DNA from: Sympetrum striolatum
Taxonomy: Eukaryota; Arthropoda; Insecta; Odonata; Libellulidae
Direction: 5' to 3'
Length of the DNA stretch: 64,000 bases
Assembly: GCA_947579665.1 (NCBI GenBank)
Contig: OX388348.1
Coordinates: 744,001-808,000, forward strand
Position 1 is the stretch's first letter; every line of letters starts with the position of its first letter. The translations under genes were made by a program, and so were the position numbers. Below the pieces are notes generated by a model, which was not told the DNA's origin, ran no database searches, and worked only from the letters and a program-made list of their open reading frames with translations. Shown here one piece after another: positions 45,092-56,329 of this stretch.

Positions 45092-46550
45092 ATCAAGAGT
45101 GAATGGTATTTCTTCAAAGAGAGAAGAATGCTGGACCACTTCATAACTGAATTGGGGTAGGACACATAACATCATTTCACTTTAGCACTAATGACTGTCT
45201 TGGATTTAAATCTCTTACTGGGAGATGGCCAGCATTTCCTAGTTTACATGTTAATTATTTTGTATGTTTGCAAGTTGAAACTTAAGCTATTTTAATGAAA
45301 GCATTTTTATAAGTCATGTATCTAATTTCCAAGAGAGTGACAGGGATTTTTGTAAACATTTCAAATGATAAGCATACCTGAATAAAAGCTATGTTCTTTA
45401 AGCATAAATCTTTATGTGCTATTCGTATTTGAAATAACCTAGAGTGGGTTGCAGAGGAATAATTTGATGTAATCTGTCCAGTCTTAATTAGGACTTAATC
45501 ATCTCACAATTTCTACTCCCTTTGTCTGCTCGGGTATTTGCAATATTTTCTCTATCAATCTCAATAACTTCATTTTATATCCTGTTTTCCATTTGCTATT
45601 TAGTACATGATTGTATGAAACATATGCAAGTCTTATTGCAAGGCATTGTTTGGACTGCTATTAGTAAAAGATAGCCATTCACATATGTTATCCTTGTGTA
45701 CCTTTTACTGTACTGCTAGTTTTATTTGTATTTTGTCATCCTGTCTTTGATCTCAGACATTATCCTATTTTGAAGATATCTTTTGATTCAAGAACAAAAT
45801 GTTGATCTATAAGCTATCTTGATCCAATTTCCCATCTATTAATTTCAAATCCTAGTAAAAAGTTGGTTTTCCCTTTAATGAAAAAGTTAGAAAAGTAAGG
45901 AGGAAATGTAATGTACATAAGATATGCATGGTATTATAATTTTCAGGAGGAGTGTAATGGTTGAAATAGCTTATCAGAATATGCCTCATTATCCCCATTC
46001 AGCTTCCTAAACTCTGCTATATATTTTTGACCTTGCATCTATATAAAAGTAACAATGTCTATGAGCATATTTTATGATTCCTATGTAAGAATCACCAAAA
46101 ATGTATTCATGATGTTTGGTTTAGAGAAAACTTGTGCAGTTGGCCTAAGTTTTTGGTGTTACCTTGTCAACTACAATCTGATATGTATATTTAATGATTC
46201 TATATCATATTAGATCAAATTGATTCTGTTATTAGTAGATATTTTAAATCTTAAAAGTTCAAGCTAGACTTTGTGGAATTTTGTCATACTTAAGAAATTA
46301 TAGAACTTAGTAGTTTTCACAGAAATATATTTAGCATGACTAGTTTCATCTACATGCTTGATGATGTCTACATGTAGGTGGAAGTAGTAGTGCCAAATAT
46401 ATAGCTGTGAGAATTACTAAGTTCTAATTTTATTTCTTAAGTGTAGATTTTTATCATTTGATGTATGTTAATGATTTGCTTGATATATTATTTAACTTTA
46501 TGTATATTGTACATATTTTTCTACTGATTTATATTAATAAAAGGAATTTA
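45092..46550 (+). other. Probable 3' UTR of the host gene
   Basis: AT-rich, free of the repeat families that fill the rest of the window, beginning at the host stop codon and ending near AATAAA at 46536. The base composition changes abruptly at about 46560. Confidence 0.45.
46536..46541 (+). terminator. Polyadenylation signal AATAAA
   Basis: First well-placed AATAAA at the end of the repeat-free stretch after the host stop codon; implies a 3' UTR of about 1.45 kb. Confidence 0.4.
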
Positions 46551-46628
46551 TTTATATATATTTGTTATTATTTGTAAAATTTGCATACACACCATGTATC
46601 CCCGGGATATAGGCAATGTGCAATACAC

Positions 46629-46731
46629 GAGGGGAAGGGGATACGAGGGAAGGGGGGAGGAGAGGAGGTAGGGGGAAGAAAGGAGGGAGGGGGGAGTAGT
46701 GGAGGGAGGGGGAGGAGGGGATGGAAATCGT
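46629..46731 (+). repeat. Polypurine tract, G-rich
   Basis: About 100 bp of nearly pure A/G with many runs of 3-6 G. Could form triplex or quadruplex DNA. The minus ORF across it (46552-46959) is Pro/Ser-rich only because of this tract. Confidence 0.85.
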
Positions 46732-47045
46732 AGAAAATAAGGAATCCCTACTGACAGGTTCAGTAGTTCCGACTTCGTCCGAAAAATGGGATTTTGGTGG
46801 CGCTGATGTTGCTGACTGTTGACGTCTTAAAGCATTAAGTGTCAGTCCCATGCGCATGACTGTGTTGAAAACAAAGTTGAACAAGAGTGGACATAGCTTT
46901 AGAATCGATGGCAAACGAGATTCGGTTATAAAACTACTCATTGGCATGTCTCGTGGCACTCCATTCTCCGCTCTCTACATTATTAAACTAGATTGCCAAA
47001 ATGAATAGAAAAAAATACATACAAATAATAAGAAATATTTTACTA

Positions 47046-47345
47046 TCACATATATTTATGCAGAGTACAATAAAAGTTCAGTACACTTAACTTAAAAACA
47101 GTTAAGGACTCACTGTGTATGTCAACATTACTTATGACAGAATTATACAGGCGATGGATCCTAGTTATTGGGGAATTGAACGGAAAATTTCTTCTGCAGT
47201 ATTTAATGTAGAATGATTTAGTACTTCTGGTAGAGAGAAAAGTGGTGTTAAAAAGTATCAATTTAAGCAAAGGTGGACAATTTATTAAGTTGTTGCTTAA
47301 ATTGAGCGAGAACATCAACTCTGCAAGATGTCGTCTATCACAGAG
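47046..47345 (-). pseudogene. LINE reverse transcriptase C-terminal end
   Basis: The minus strand reads LPLCDRRHLAELMFSLNLSN, PPLLKLILFNTTFLSTRSTK and NFPFNSPITRIHRLYNS, the final segment of insect Jockey/CR1-type RT proteins (RRHLxDLxFL..LL, ..TRS.., ..NSPIxRL). Stop at 47046. A MITE sits directly upstream and cuts it off. Confidence 0.75.
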
Positions 47346-47353
47346 TGGAAGTA

Positions 47354-47522
47354 CAGTAGAGGATTGTTTACCCGAACATCTAAACAACGAAAATTTCACG
47401 ATAGATATACAGACATTTTGAACTCCACCGCTGCATGTGTTTTGCACCAATCTTTTGAAGGTGTGAACCTTTATGCGAACCGACCTCGGTCCCGAAAAGT
47501 TCGGATAAACGATCCTCAACTG
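47354..47522. mobile_element. 169-bp pogo-like MITE with TA duplication
   Basis: Ends CAGTAGAGGATTGTTTACCC and the inverse of CAGTTGAGGATCGTTTATCC, about 23 bp of inverted repeat, flanked by TA at 47352-47353 and 47523-47524. Its interior matches 18900-19038 inverted, linking it to the pogo/Tigger remnant there. Confidence 0.85.
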
Positions 47523-47524
47523 TA

Positions 47525-48869
47525 AATCTAATAGTTGCATCAATGTATGGCACATCATATGCAGGAACACCAGCGTAATTATTTGCGAAAGGTTGAAATT
47601 GTTTTTATTTAATCGATATATTAAATTAGTACTTAGTATATCTTACTTAAATAATAAAATAGTTGCATTGAAGAGGTTCTAAGTCAAGAGTTGTTATAAA
47701 GGAGAGAAATACCAATGCTTTTTTATAAGTATTATTTATACTGACTAGTAAATATAGTTTATACTTTATACAAGTACTATTTATAATAAAATCAGAGGAA
47801 GAGGATCAGAGACCAATCTTTGAGGTACATGGAACTATAATAGTTTATAATTAGTTATTTTTGTTCTAAAATTTCATATTATTGATTAAATTGTGTTAAC
47901 TTTGCAAGTGTATTAATATTCTTGCTTTGAGTACCTTTTAAATTTTCCTCATGCTTCCTCAGCCCAGATTGTTAGCTAGTTGAATTAGGAGCAGACGGCT
48001 GTTGGTTTATGGGACTAACTTCTGGTGAATCTAGTCCTTATTGAAAAACTACTAAAATTTTATTCTTGATTGATTATTAGGTGAAACTTTGTTTCCTTTA
48101 ACCCTCGAGTACTTGCGTCTGGGTCGACCCATGTGAATTTTAAAATTCCATATCTTTTTTTTAGTGCTTTTTCACTTCTTCTTTCTCATAGTATCTGAGT
48201 TTTAGAATGTTCTGAACCAGCTATGCCTTTTCACCGGAAATGGAAGTTTAATTATTTTAACCAATTTATCAGTAGTGCCAGGTAGATGAAAGACCTTTAC
48301 GAAGATATTGCATTTTTGACCTTTTTTCCGCCTTTATTTTTAAAGATATTATATAAATTTCGTATAATTAACAATTATCATTAGTATATTAAATGTTACT
48401 TTATTTTTAAACAGTTTGCAATGTGCAATATTCCAAATTCATCAGCCATACACTCGGCGACAGGGATATCAAATTTTTAAAGAATCTTTTTGCTATTTAG
48501 TTTGCTTGTCATTTTAACAACCAGGTTAACCATTAATATGACATAATAACTAATGAATTACAAATTTATTCACTACATTTTGAGACAATTGATGATTAAC
48601 GAGTACTCTCACCCCAAATTGTCACGTCAGTACGTCTGGTGGAATCGACCCGACATAATAGATATTAGTATTATTATAATACATAATAGTAATTTTGTCC
48701 CTTAAGGTTAACCCTCTATTAAAGTTACTCTATGGTAGCACTGTATGCTACAGTAGATATAGTCAATGTTTAATGAATAATATGAGTGATTAATATATTT
48801 AAAACAAATTTTCAATCATGCAGCTTTTTCCCTGAGCATATGATTAAAACTTAGCAAAATCCCATACAC
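47525..48869. other. No gene; possible piggyBac-like terminus
   Basis: TTAA followed by CCCTCGAGTACTTGCGTC and GGGTCGACCCA at 48098-48131 resembles a piggyBac-type end. A related CGTCAGTACGTCTGG with AATCGACCCG lies at 48625-48655. No clear second terminus and no transposase. Confidence 0.35.
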
Positions 48870-49095
48870 TCACAAAAACCGATGCAACATAATGCATATT
48901 GATTCAAGACTTGAAGACATTACCTCAAATTGTAGATGATGCTTATTTGTAAAAAGTGTTCCAGTCTGGATAATGAACATAAAGTCTGTAAGCTTTTTGT
49001 CAATGATCTTTAATGACCCACAACAGTTCCAAGAACAACAATACAGACAGAAATCAACAAACAAACAAATAGTTGCCAAGGCCTCACCCATCACA
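48870..49095 (-). mobile_element. LTR of a gypsy-like retrotransposon (partial boundary)
   Basis: On the minus strand AAAGAAGGGGAGA, a typical polypurine tract, is followed by TGTGATGGGTGAGG, an LTR start. GGTCATTAAAGATC may hold the polyadenylation signal. The far LTR end was not determined. The minus ORF inside is not a gene. Confidence 0.55.
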
Positions 49096-49184
49096 TCTCC
49101 CCTTCTTTAGTTATTTTTTTTAATAAACCTTCACTTAGGGGAGTAATAAATCAAATTTGGATTCACAGTACTTTTACGATTTCG

Positions 49185-49470
49185 ATTACAGAGAGAAGGT
49201 GGTTGCATTTCTATAGGCGACCTCACAATTGGGAAATCAACATCTAATTCGCACTCACTCAATCTTCTTTTGACACCCGAAGGTGTCTTCGTTTACGTCT
49301 ACATTCGACACCATCTTCCGTAACCACTTTGTATGATCTGGAAGCAACCTGTTTCACTACCTTAGCCTTACGCCACAGTTTATTGCGATCATTTGGTTGA
49401 ATCCGAATATTTACACCAGGTGACAACGCAGACAAATCTTTGGCACTAGAGTCGGTTAATGGTAGTTATC
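49185..49470 (-). pseudogene. Ty3/gypsy integrase C-terminal tail
   Basis: The minus strand reads AKDLSALSPGVNIRIQPND, KLWRKAKVVKQVASRSYKVV and TEDGVECRRKRRHLRVSKED. LxPGxxVRIQ, WRxAxVV, RSYxVxTEDG and RRNRRHL are the C-terminal features of gypsy-type integrases. A stop follows RRHLRVSKED, and the next piece (SECELDVDFPIVRSPIEM) needs a frame change. The polypurine tract and LTR come about 80 bp downstream. Confidence 0.8.
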
Positions 49471-49479
49471 TGGGGATTT

Positions 49480-49930
49480 CACCATTACTTTTTTCAGTCA
49501 GAAATTTGGAGGGTCTTCATCCTAATCTGACCCTTTAGCGAGTCTTGGCAACTCAGGAGTACCTCACCCCCCCCATCAGGGGGGACCATAAGAAACTGAC
49601 CGTGTGGAATACAATTTTAAAAGTTATAAACAATTTAAATGAGCAACAATTTATTATCTTCGTCGTATCACTCATCCAAAGAGATATACAAGCATGTTTT
49701 GATTGACGTTCTACGATGAAAATTAAGATTTCTCATGATTTTACTAGAAATTACCCGTTGACGCACGGCAACGTTGCTGTTGGGTTTGTTTGGGGGGGGG
49801 ATTTCTAGCAAAAATCTAGAAAACCCCCCAAAACCAACCCTCATTGAGATATTTAAAACACCAGCCTATCTGACTGAGCAACGTTGCCGTGCGTCATTTC
49901 TAATTCAAACACTTGGTGCCGAAAAAACTA
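49480..49930 (+). repeat. 300-bp dispersed repeat, copy 2, with a foldback end
   Basis: 49480-49800 matches 1735-2045. It continues into a foldback: TGACGCACGGCAACGTTGC (49759-49777) faces GCAACGTTGCCGTGCGTCA (49880-49898), with a G-run/C-run palindrome between (49794-49838). A hairpin-forming transposon end is likely. Confidence 0.8.
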
Positions 49931-49993
49931 GCATCCGTTAAGCAGCTCTACCATTTGAAGTGTACGGCAGACATATTTCAAATTTATTATGAT

Positions 49994-50482
49994 TCAATTT
50001 CTTAAAAGATGGAAGTTTATGACCAGGCATGTGAATAGAAATAATTTACTACTGTACTGAAGGTAAAAGGGTGAAGAGGCAACTACACATGCTTTTTCCA
50101 CCACTTTCTTTGTGAGATAGGCGGGCTGAACGCTCCACAATACAAGTATATAAAAAATTCTACATGGACAATGGTAGAAATTTTTCATTGTAAAAATTAT
50201 CAAATTCATCAACAGTGTGTGTATGCGGTGCCTACAGTACTTTAAAATGTCTCGTAGGTCGTTAAATAACAAAAATAGCAGAGTTTTCTTTATCAACAAT
50301 TTTTGGATAGTAAATAAATAGTAATGAGGTTCTGCTTCAGTGTCTGCATTTATAAAAGATTGATCTTGTATCTTATTAAGTCTCATGGTGATAACTTGAG
50401 AAAGTTTTGAAAAATTCGCGTTCAAAGTGGAGCTACCATTTTCTGAGTGCCAAAAACCGTGCTTTTTTTCATACAATGCCAA
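49994..50482 (-). CDS. Hypothetical protein, 162 codons
   Basis: Longer than expected by chance in DNA this AT-rich. Starts MALYEKKHGFWHSENGSS; includes KLSQVITMRLNKIQDQSFIN and TEAEPHYYLFTIQKLLIKK; the C-terminal half is hydrophobic (LFLFTCLVINFHLL). No known motif. It could be an exon, a transposon remnant or chance. Confidence 0.25.
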   Translation of the reverse strand: MALYEKKHGFWHSENGSSTLNANFSKLSQVITMRLNKIQDQSFINADTEAEPHYYLFTIQKLLIKKTLLFLLFNDLRDILKYCRHRIHTLLMNLIIFTMKNFYHCPCRIFYILVLWSVQPAYLTKKVVEKACVVASSPFYLQYSSKLFLFTCLVINFHLLRN

Positions 50483-51155
50483 ATAAAAAATTTGTTGATA
50501 TGGTAAAAATCGCTCATGGTATTCACAAAACGCAGAAATAAATTTTCTATCATTTCCAGTTTATTTCATTTCAATCGATGAATAGGTTACTGAGATACAA
50601 CAGTTCAAACTCGAGTATGTAGACTTTTTGCATGGACAGTAGATAATCTCCATCAATCAGTAACAATTCCAAGTAATTCTTCGTCTTTTCTGAAATATTT
50701 CACTTCTTATTCAAACACTTATATTAGTGTCGAAACAACTAAATGAAAAAACTAAATTTATCACCTCCGCTACACTTTTCGTGAAAAATATTCTCATGTA
50801 AGTTTCTCTTTATCGAACAGCACTGATTGCATAAATTTTGGGAAAGGACCTTGAGGCAGCATCAACAATCCCACGCCCTTCTGTCCATTTCGTTAGGAAA
50901 ATAAATACTTTTTAATTTACATACATTTCAAGCACTTTGCCACTGTGTACGTACAATTTATATTACTCAATTTTCAACCGTATGAAGAAGGCAATAAGCG
51001 TATATTGAACCATCAGCATAAACTTCTATGGTCATTATAAAGTTCTCTTCAGCATTAAGAGCGCTGCTGCGAAGAATTATTGTTTAGTTTAATGATATTA
51101 ACTAAAAATACAATGTAACAACAAAAGGGGTAATATTAATTATAAGTTAGCTTTA

Positions 51156-51470
51156 GTGGCGATTGGGGAGACCTACCTCGACCACGTTGCTCGTTGCACT
51201 TCCCATGAATCTACATCAGTGGTTAAGTCTTATGGTGGCGTTCTGTGCCCAAGTCATATTGAGGGGGCGTTGAGGTCCAGCCGACGCCCCCTTGAGCAGT
51301 TGGCGTATTTAATGGCCACTGAGGATATTACTGACATCTCTGTTTCGATTCTTCAACTTTTGACGCTACAGCCTTTTGGTACCAGGTGTCGGAAACATTG
51401 TGATAAATGTTTTCTCAGCTCTTGCAAAAGCTTGTGGCAGAAGGATGCGTCACGAATGGGGTTGAAGTAA
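51156..51470 (+). CDS. Hypothetical ORF, 104 codons, GC-richer than surroundings
   Basis: Frame from GTG at 51156 (no ATG at its head): VAIGETYLDHVARCTSHEST, then EQLAYLMATEDITDISVSIL and a Cys-rich end (CRKHCDKCFLSSCKSL). No recognised family and no splice sites I would defend. Could be part of an exon or old repeat. Confidence 0.2.
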   Translation: MAIGETYLDHVARCTSHESTSVVKSYGGVLCPSHIEGALRSSRRPLEQLAYLMATEDITDISVSILQLLTLQPFGTRCRKHCDKCFLSSCKSLWQKDASRMGLK

Positions 51471-52910
51471 TCCGTGGAATACTGACGGAATGGAGGGGAG
51501 GAGAAAGCAAAGGGGCAGAAACGTTGTTTGCAGTGCGGCTAATATTGCGTTTTAAATGGAAACACGGATATTGTAACTGCCGTTAAAATTCTACATAAAG
51601 GTTATTTGGCAAAAGTATAATGAGTCTCAACCCGATTAAAAGACACATATCTCCCCGAGAGATCGTTTTAAATCATCTCTACTTTGGAATATACATAGTA
51701 GTTCCAAGGATTTTTTCTGTTGATGACACGACCCTATCAAAAACTTTTTAAAACTTTTATTGCATTTCTTCATCGGCCTCTTTCCACGTACAAATAACGA
51801 TGTTGTAAATTAGTTTTCGTTCTTCGCTGTAAAGCGCGTTCAGACTCCCAATTTTAGATATTTCGTAATTTGCAATTGAAAATTATAGGAAAAATAAAAG
51901 TACGAATATGACGGAAAGAGAGAAAAATGTGGAAATGATTAAATGGAATGAAAATAAGTACAGGGCAATGAATTGAAAGTGAAAATAATGCGGTGGGTGA
52001 GTTCTAAAATGAACTTTTTAATAACCATGAGGATTAAAAACAGGCAACAAGGCATAGGGATGGAGCAGACATTACATTGTATATGCTCTCTGCATTTTTT
52101 CGGGTGTCTGTCTGCGTAGGTTGGCTTGGTGACTGAAGTTTCACTGACTACCCAGTCAGTGTCTTCAGGTCGAAGGATTAACTTCGACCCTTAACACCTT
52201 CTACCTTATGAATGATGTAGATCATAGGTTGGGAACCTATGATAATGAGACGTCTTGCACGTCATTTGAAATGGAAACTATGAGCAAATATTTATGTATA
52301 TTAATGTTAATGTATTCTTTTGATCTGGAAAAACTTTAAAGCCATGATTTAGTGCTTATTTGGAAGTGTGTGGCAACTTGCATTGGGGATAAAAATTAAA
52401 AACAAGCTTAAAAATTGATAACAACAGTAATAACTCTAGTTAATATTGGGTCTTAATTTTTTGGCTCGACAAGGAAAATCAGACGTAGGTGTCCCTTACC
52501 TATATACCAACCCCACAATACTTGCCTCGCTTATTAGAGTCATATTCAAGCCTACTTTTAAGCCAGAATAAATCCTAAAGATAAAATTCTTTCTCAGAGG
52601 TACTAAGTATTGGTATTTCTTCTTTCCCCAACAACAAAATTGTCTTATAGTGATCTAATTTCGATTAAGCGGTTCATAGATTGAAATACTTTGAATTTAC
52701 TTGAAAATTTCAGAAAAAAATAGCTCTGTTTAAAGTATCAAGGAGCAATTCCTAAACTATAAAAGCTTGCAAGGCTGCGTTTCCGCATGCAATGATTACT
52801 GGTGCCAGTAATCCTTGCGTTCGTAAAAGTAGAAAGTTCAACTTTTTGGCACTGGAAGACTTTCCTCACTCTGTTTTCCTTCACATCTTTCAACTTGTCC
52901 TAATTAATAA
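51471..52910. other. No supportable gene
   Basis: AT-rich. GGTTGGGAACC at 52227 is a small palindrome. No repeat-family words recognised. Confidence 0.4.
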
Positions 52911-53123
52911 GTTGATTACTGTGTGTATAATCAAGCACTGAGGATGTCATTTGGTGAAACTCCATCACAGGAACAACAGGAATTTTTACTATGGACAATG
53001 AGGAATAATTTCCAAACACACAAAAGGAAATTAAAAATGGAGCCTCACTATGTACACAGAGAATTAGGAGACCAAAGGATGCCAAGTTCAAGTAATCTGC
53101 TCCGTCAATTTGGGGTTTTTTGA
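52911..53123 (+). CDS. Possible terminal exon of an unknown gene
   Basis: Frame open from 52911 to TGA at 53123: YNQALRMSFGETPSQEQQEF, LLWTMRNNFQTHKRKLKMEP, HYVHRELGDQRMPSSSNLLR. The amphipathic, charged composition looks protein-like, and AAATAAA follows about 30 bases after the stop. No ATG at the head suggests a 3' exon or 5'-truncated retrocopy. I do not recognise it. A family A fragment starts 70 bases later. Confidence 0.4.
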   Translation, partial: VDYCVYNQALRMSFGETPSQEQQEFLLWTMRNNFQTHKRKLKMEPHYVHRELGDQRMPSSSNLLRQFGVF

Positions 53124-53194
53124 GGATAAATGAAGAAACATGTTTATGCAAAAATAAAGAAGGTTTATTGGAATAATCTTACAACATTTGCAAA

Positions 53195-53520
53195 AAATCT
53201 GATGTGGCCGACACATGACTTATGATACTAAAAATGTTTCAAACAAAAGTTGTAGTAAAATACACTATCTATAACTTTTGTATGTAATTGTATATACCTA
53301 TATTGCATTCTCACAGAGATACGTATGAAAAACTTCCATTTCTGGATAAACAACAACTTCCGGTTTATCCATTATTCAAGAATAACTCCAAAACAATCGG
53401 TGCTACAAAAAACTATTTCAAACAAAAGTTGTAGTGAAGTATATTATCCATAACTTTTGTATTTGATTGTATATACATACATTAAATTCTGATAAGAGAT
53501 ATTTAAGAATCAAGATTTTT
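53195..53520 (-). repeat. Family A variant fragment
   Basis: AAAAAATCTGATGTGGCCG start, then TTGTAGTAAAATACACTATC and CAACTTCCGGTTTATCC words, as at 19441. Confidence 0.8.
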
Positions 53521-53884
53521 AATGAAATAAAAATTAAGTGAATCATTTACAAACATAACTAAAATATTGTAATAATGTTCTGACAGTCCCATGAGATATC
53601 CCATCCCATGATTGATGTTTCAAGTTATCCTAGAAGTATTGTGAGAGTACTTTCAAAGCAAACAACAAAATGATTTTCTGTTAACGCTTTTTCTGCATAA
53701 ACAGCTTCGAGATATTTGCATTTAAATTCAGTGAAAGTTATGGAAGCTAAAATGGACCAATGCTACAAACAGACATGTATTCACTGAATCTCCCATAATA
53801 TTCTCTCAATTCAATCAATCATCAACACTTTATGTAAAGAGGCTCTTTAGAATCAACATTAATTAGGAAAAGTAAACTTTATCT
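53521..53884. other. No gene seen
   Basis: AT-rich with no supported feature. Confidence 0.4.
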
Positions 53885-55010
53885 ATTATATATAGATGCT
53901 TCTCTGGATTTATTCATATATATAGATAGATAGGATACAAATTCACAGCCTAAACCACATACGTGATTGAGTTCAAATTTTTACTGCGTATTGGCCATAA
54001 CAATTAACTGCCAGAAAAATTGTGATTTTGATCCTCAGTGTCATGGGTTCGATTCCAGAGGGCCCCAAAGTCCCGATTTTTCCCGTTTAAATGCATTGCT
54101 TAGATTTTCGGGAATTTTTAAAAAATACTTCCCGGATAGGTAGAGAATCGAAACTCTAGGAGCCAATATATATGGCCATGATCTATCGAAAACATAAATG
54201 AGTTTTACTGAAAATATCCTGGGTTCGATGCTAGGTCAAGGCAAAAATCGGCCGTTTAAAATGCATTGTGGCGATTTTTAAGATTTTTTTTCGACCCTTT
54301 CCCGATGGCATGGAAACTTGAAATTCGGCATGGAGTTGGAGATCATGAATACATTTCATAATCAAATTTTACATATTCGCTGATGGTCCTTGGTTGGATC
54401 CCAGAGAGCCATTTACATTCCTCAATGCATTTCTTATGGAGATAACAGAATTAGGTTTTAGGTACTTCCCGGCATAATATCGACTTCAAACTTTGTATGA
54501 AATAAGATTAAGTCCTAATAAATCATACTGAGCATTCACAATTACCAATATTTCCTGGGTTCGACACCAGGTGTCTCTACAATCAGTAAATTATCCGATT
54601 TTTAAGAATTAATTTGAACCCCTTCCCAATAATATTAAAACATGAAATTAGTCATATAGATAGAGAACATAGATACATTTCAAAATAATGTTTTAGATTT
54701 CCTAAATAGTCCTTGGTTCGAATCCAGAGAGCCATCTACATTCGTGAATAGTAAGACGTCGTTTCATGCTGTTGCAGTCAATATTTCTGCTTGAATTTTC
54801 ACTCATAGTTATAGATGGTAATCTACTGTTGTGCTGCATTGTAGGTTCACCAGTAAGACCCGGGTTCGATGCCAGACGATGAAATTTCAGCGAATTTTAA
54901 GAAAAATTTCAATCCTTTTTTTTTTAGGACAGTCCCGATATGATGCCGATATGAAATAAGTATTGCCTATCTGCTTGCAATATGCAAGCTACATTTTACT
55001 CGTACTTCAT
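53885..55010 (+). repeat. Family B element with 6 B-box-like units
   Basis: Starts ATCTATTATATATAGATGC. Units near 54047, 54221, 54391, 54558, 54716 and 54866: GGGTTCGATTCCAGAGG, GGGTTCGATGCTAGG, TGGTTGGATCCCAGAG, GGGTTCGACACCAGG, TGGTTCGAATCCAGAG and GGGTTCGATGCCAGACG. Ends with CCCGATATGATGCCGATATG and TACATTTTACTCGTAC. No ORF. Confidence 0.88.
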
Positions 55011-55905
55011 ATAAATCAAGATATTGTAACTTAGATCCCTATTTCGTCATTTGTGGACTTGACGTACCTCACACTACACATGCAACCTTCGCTGATCAAT
55101 GAACATAATCTTCTATCTGGTATGTGTTCGTTATTTGACTTTTTTCACCTTCAGTTTTAAGTTTTTACGGATATTAAAACCAGAAGTAAGAAGGGGTATC
55201 AAGTTTTTATACCACGAATAATTTTGGCACTCATTGAAACTACCTTTTACTTTGAAGAGACGCCAGCTTCACTTAATATTGGCGATAACTATTAATAAGA
55301 CATTTGATCATGTAGGTGTGTATTTATAACATGAGGTTTCTTCTCAGTTAAATGTGGCAGTTTCAAGAGCACAAAATAAAAATTATTTAAAAATCAAAGT
55401 AAATACACAAGGTAGACTGTTAAGAGATTCGAAAACATTTACAAGAAACATCACGTTAATAGAATTGTTAAATTAAACACATATTTAATCTAAAGAAACA
55501 ATATTAATGTTTGTTGTCCATTAATATAAAACAAAACAATTCTCATAAGTATTAATAATGTGCATTTTATACTAATTCTGATTTAAGCTATCTAAACATG
55601 ATTATCATATAATATACAAACAAATTAATTTACAATATTTTCTATTGCAAATTTATTTGCAACAGGTTGACAAATAATTATCTAACTACATAAATAACTA
55701 TTAAAAAAAAATAAACATATAAATAGAAATGAGACTAGAATGAGAGTATAAATATATGGATTAATTTATCCCCAAAGAAAATAAAAAATTATTTTGATCA
55801 CATTTTTGGTCAAAGCAAAGAGATAATTGGGGAAAATGGGTCAAAATGAACTTTAACCAGTGCATTACATTGATAGTATAAACCAACATCAATTACATAT
55901 GTATA
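55011..55905. other. No gene seen
   Basis: Very AT-rich, stops in all frames. Confidence 0.45.
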
Positions 55906-55909
55906 GACA

Positions 55910-56329
55910 CTTCTCTGGATATCTATTATACATAGATCCTTCTCCGGATTCATTCATATACATAGATAGAGAGGATACTAATTCCTAGGCCAAACCACAA
56001 GCTTCATTGACTTGAAAGTTTTACGACGTATTGGCCATAACGTGTACCCGCCAGAAAAACTGCGATTTTGAACCTCAGTGTCATGGGTTCGATTTCAGAG
56101 GGCCCCAAAGTCCCGATTTTTTTCATTTAAATGCATTGCTTTGATTTTACGGAATTTTTAAAAAATACTTCCCGGATAGGTAGAGAATCAAAACTCTAGG
56201 AGCCTATATATATGGTCAGGAACTATCGAGAACAATACAGACTTTAACGGAAAATATCCTAAGTTCGATGCTAGGAGGATGCAAAAATCGGCCGTTTAAA
56301 ATACATTGAGGTAGTTTTTCATTATTTTT
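55910..56329 (+). repeat. Family B copy cut off by a family A element
   Basis: CTTCTCCGGATTCATTCATA start, B-box-like units at 56085 (GGGTTCGATTTCAGAGGG) and 56262 (AAGTTCGATGCTAGG). Broken at about 56330 where family A begins. Confidence 0.82.

Noticed and set aside
46552..46959. 135-codon minus-strand ORF, Pro/Ser-rich
   Set aside because: Half of it is translation of the polypurine tract; no motif.
47046..47570. 174-codon minus-strand ORF as a single gene
   Set aside because: A fusion of MITE sequence with a LINE RT tail; the MITE boundary at 47354 is base-exact.
48098..48720. Complete piggyBac-like MITE
   Set aside because: TTAA plus CCC at the left is suggestive, but no matching GGGTTAA right end was found.
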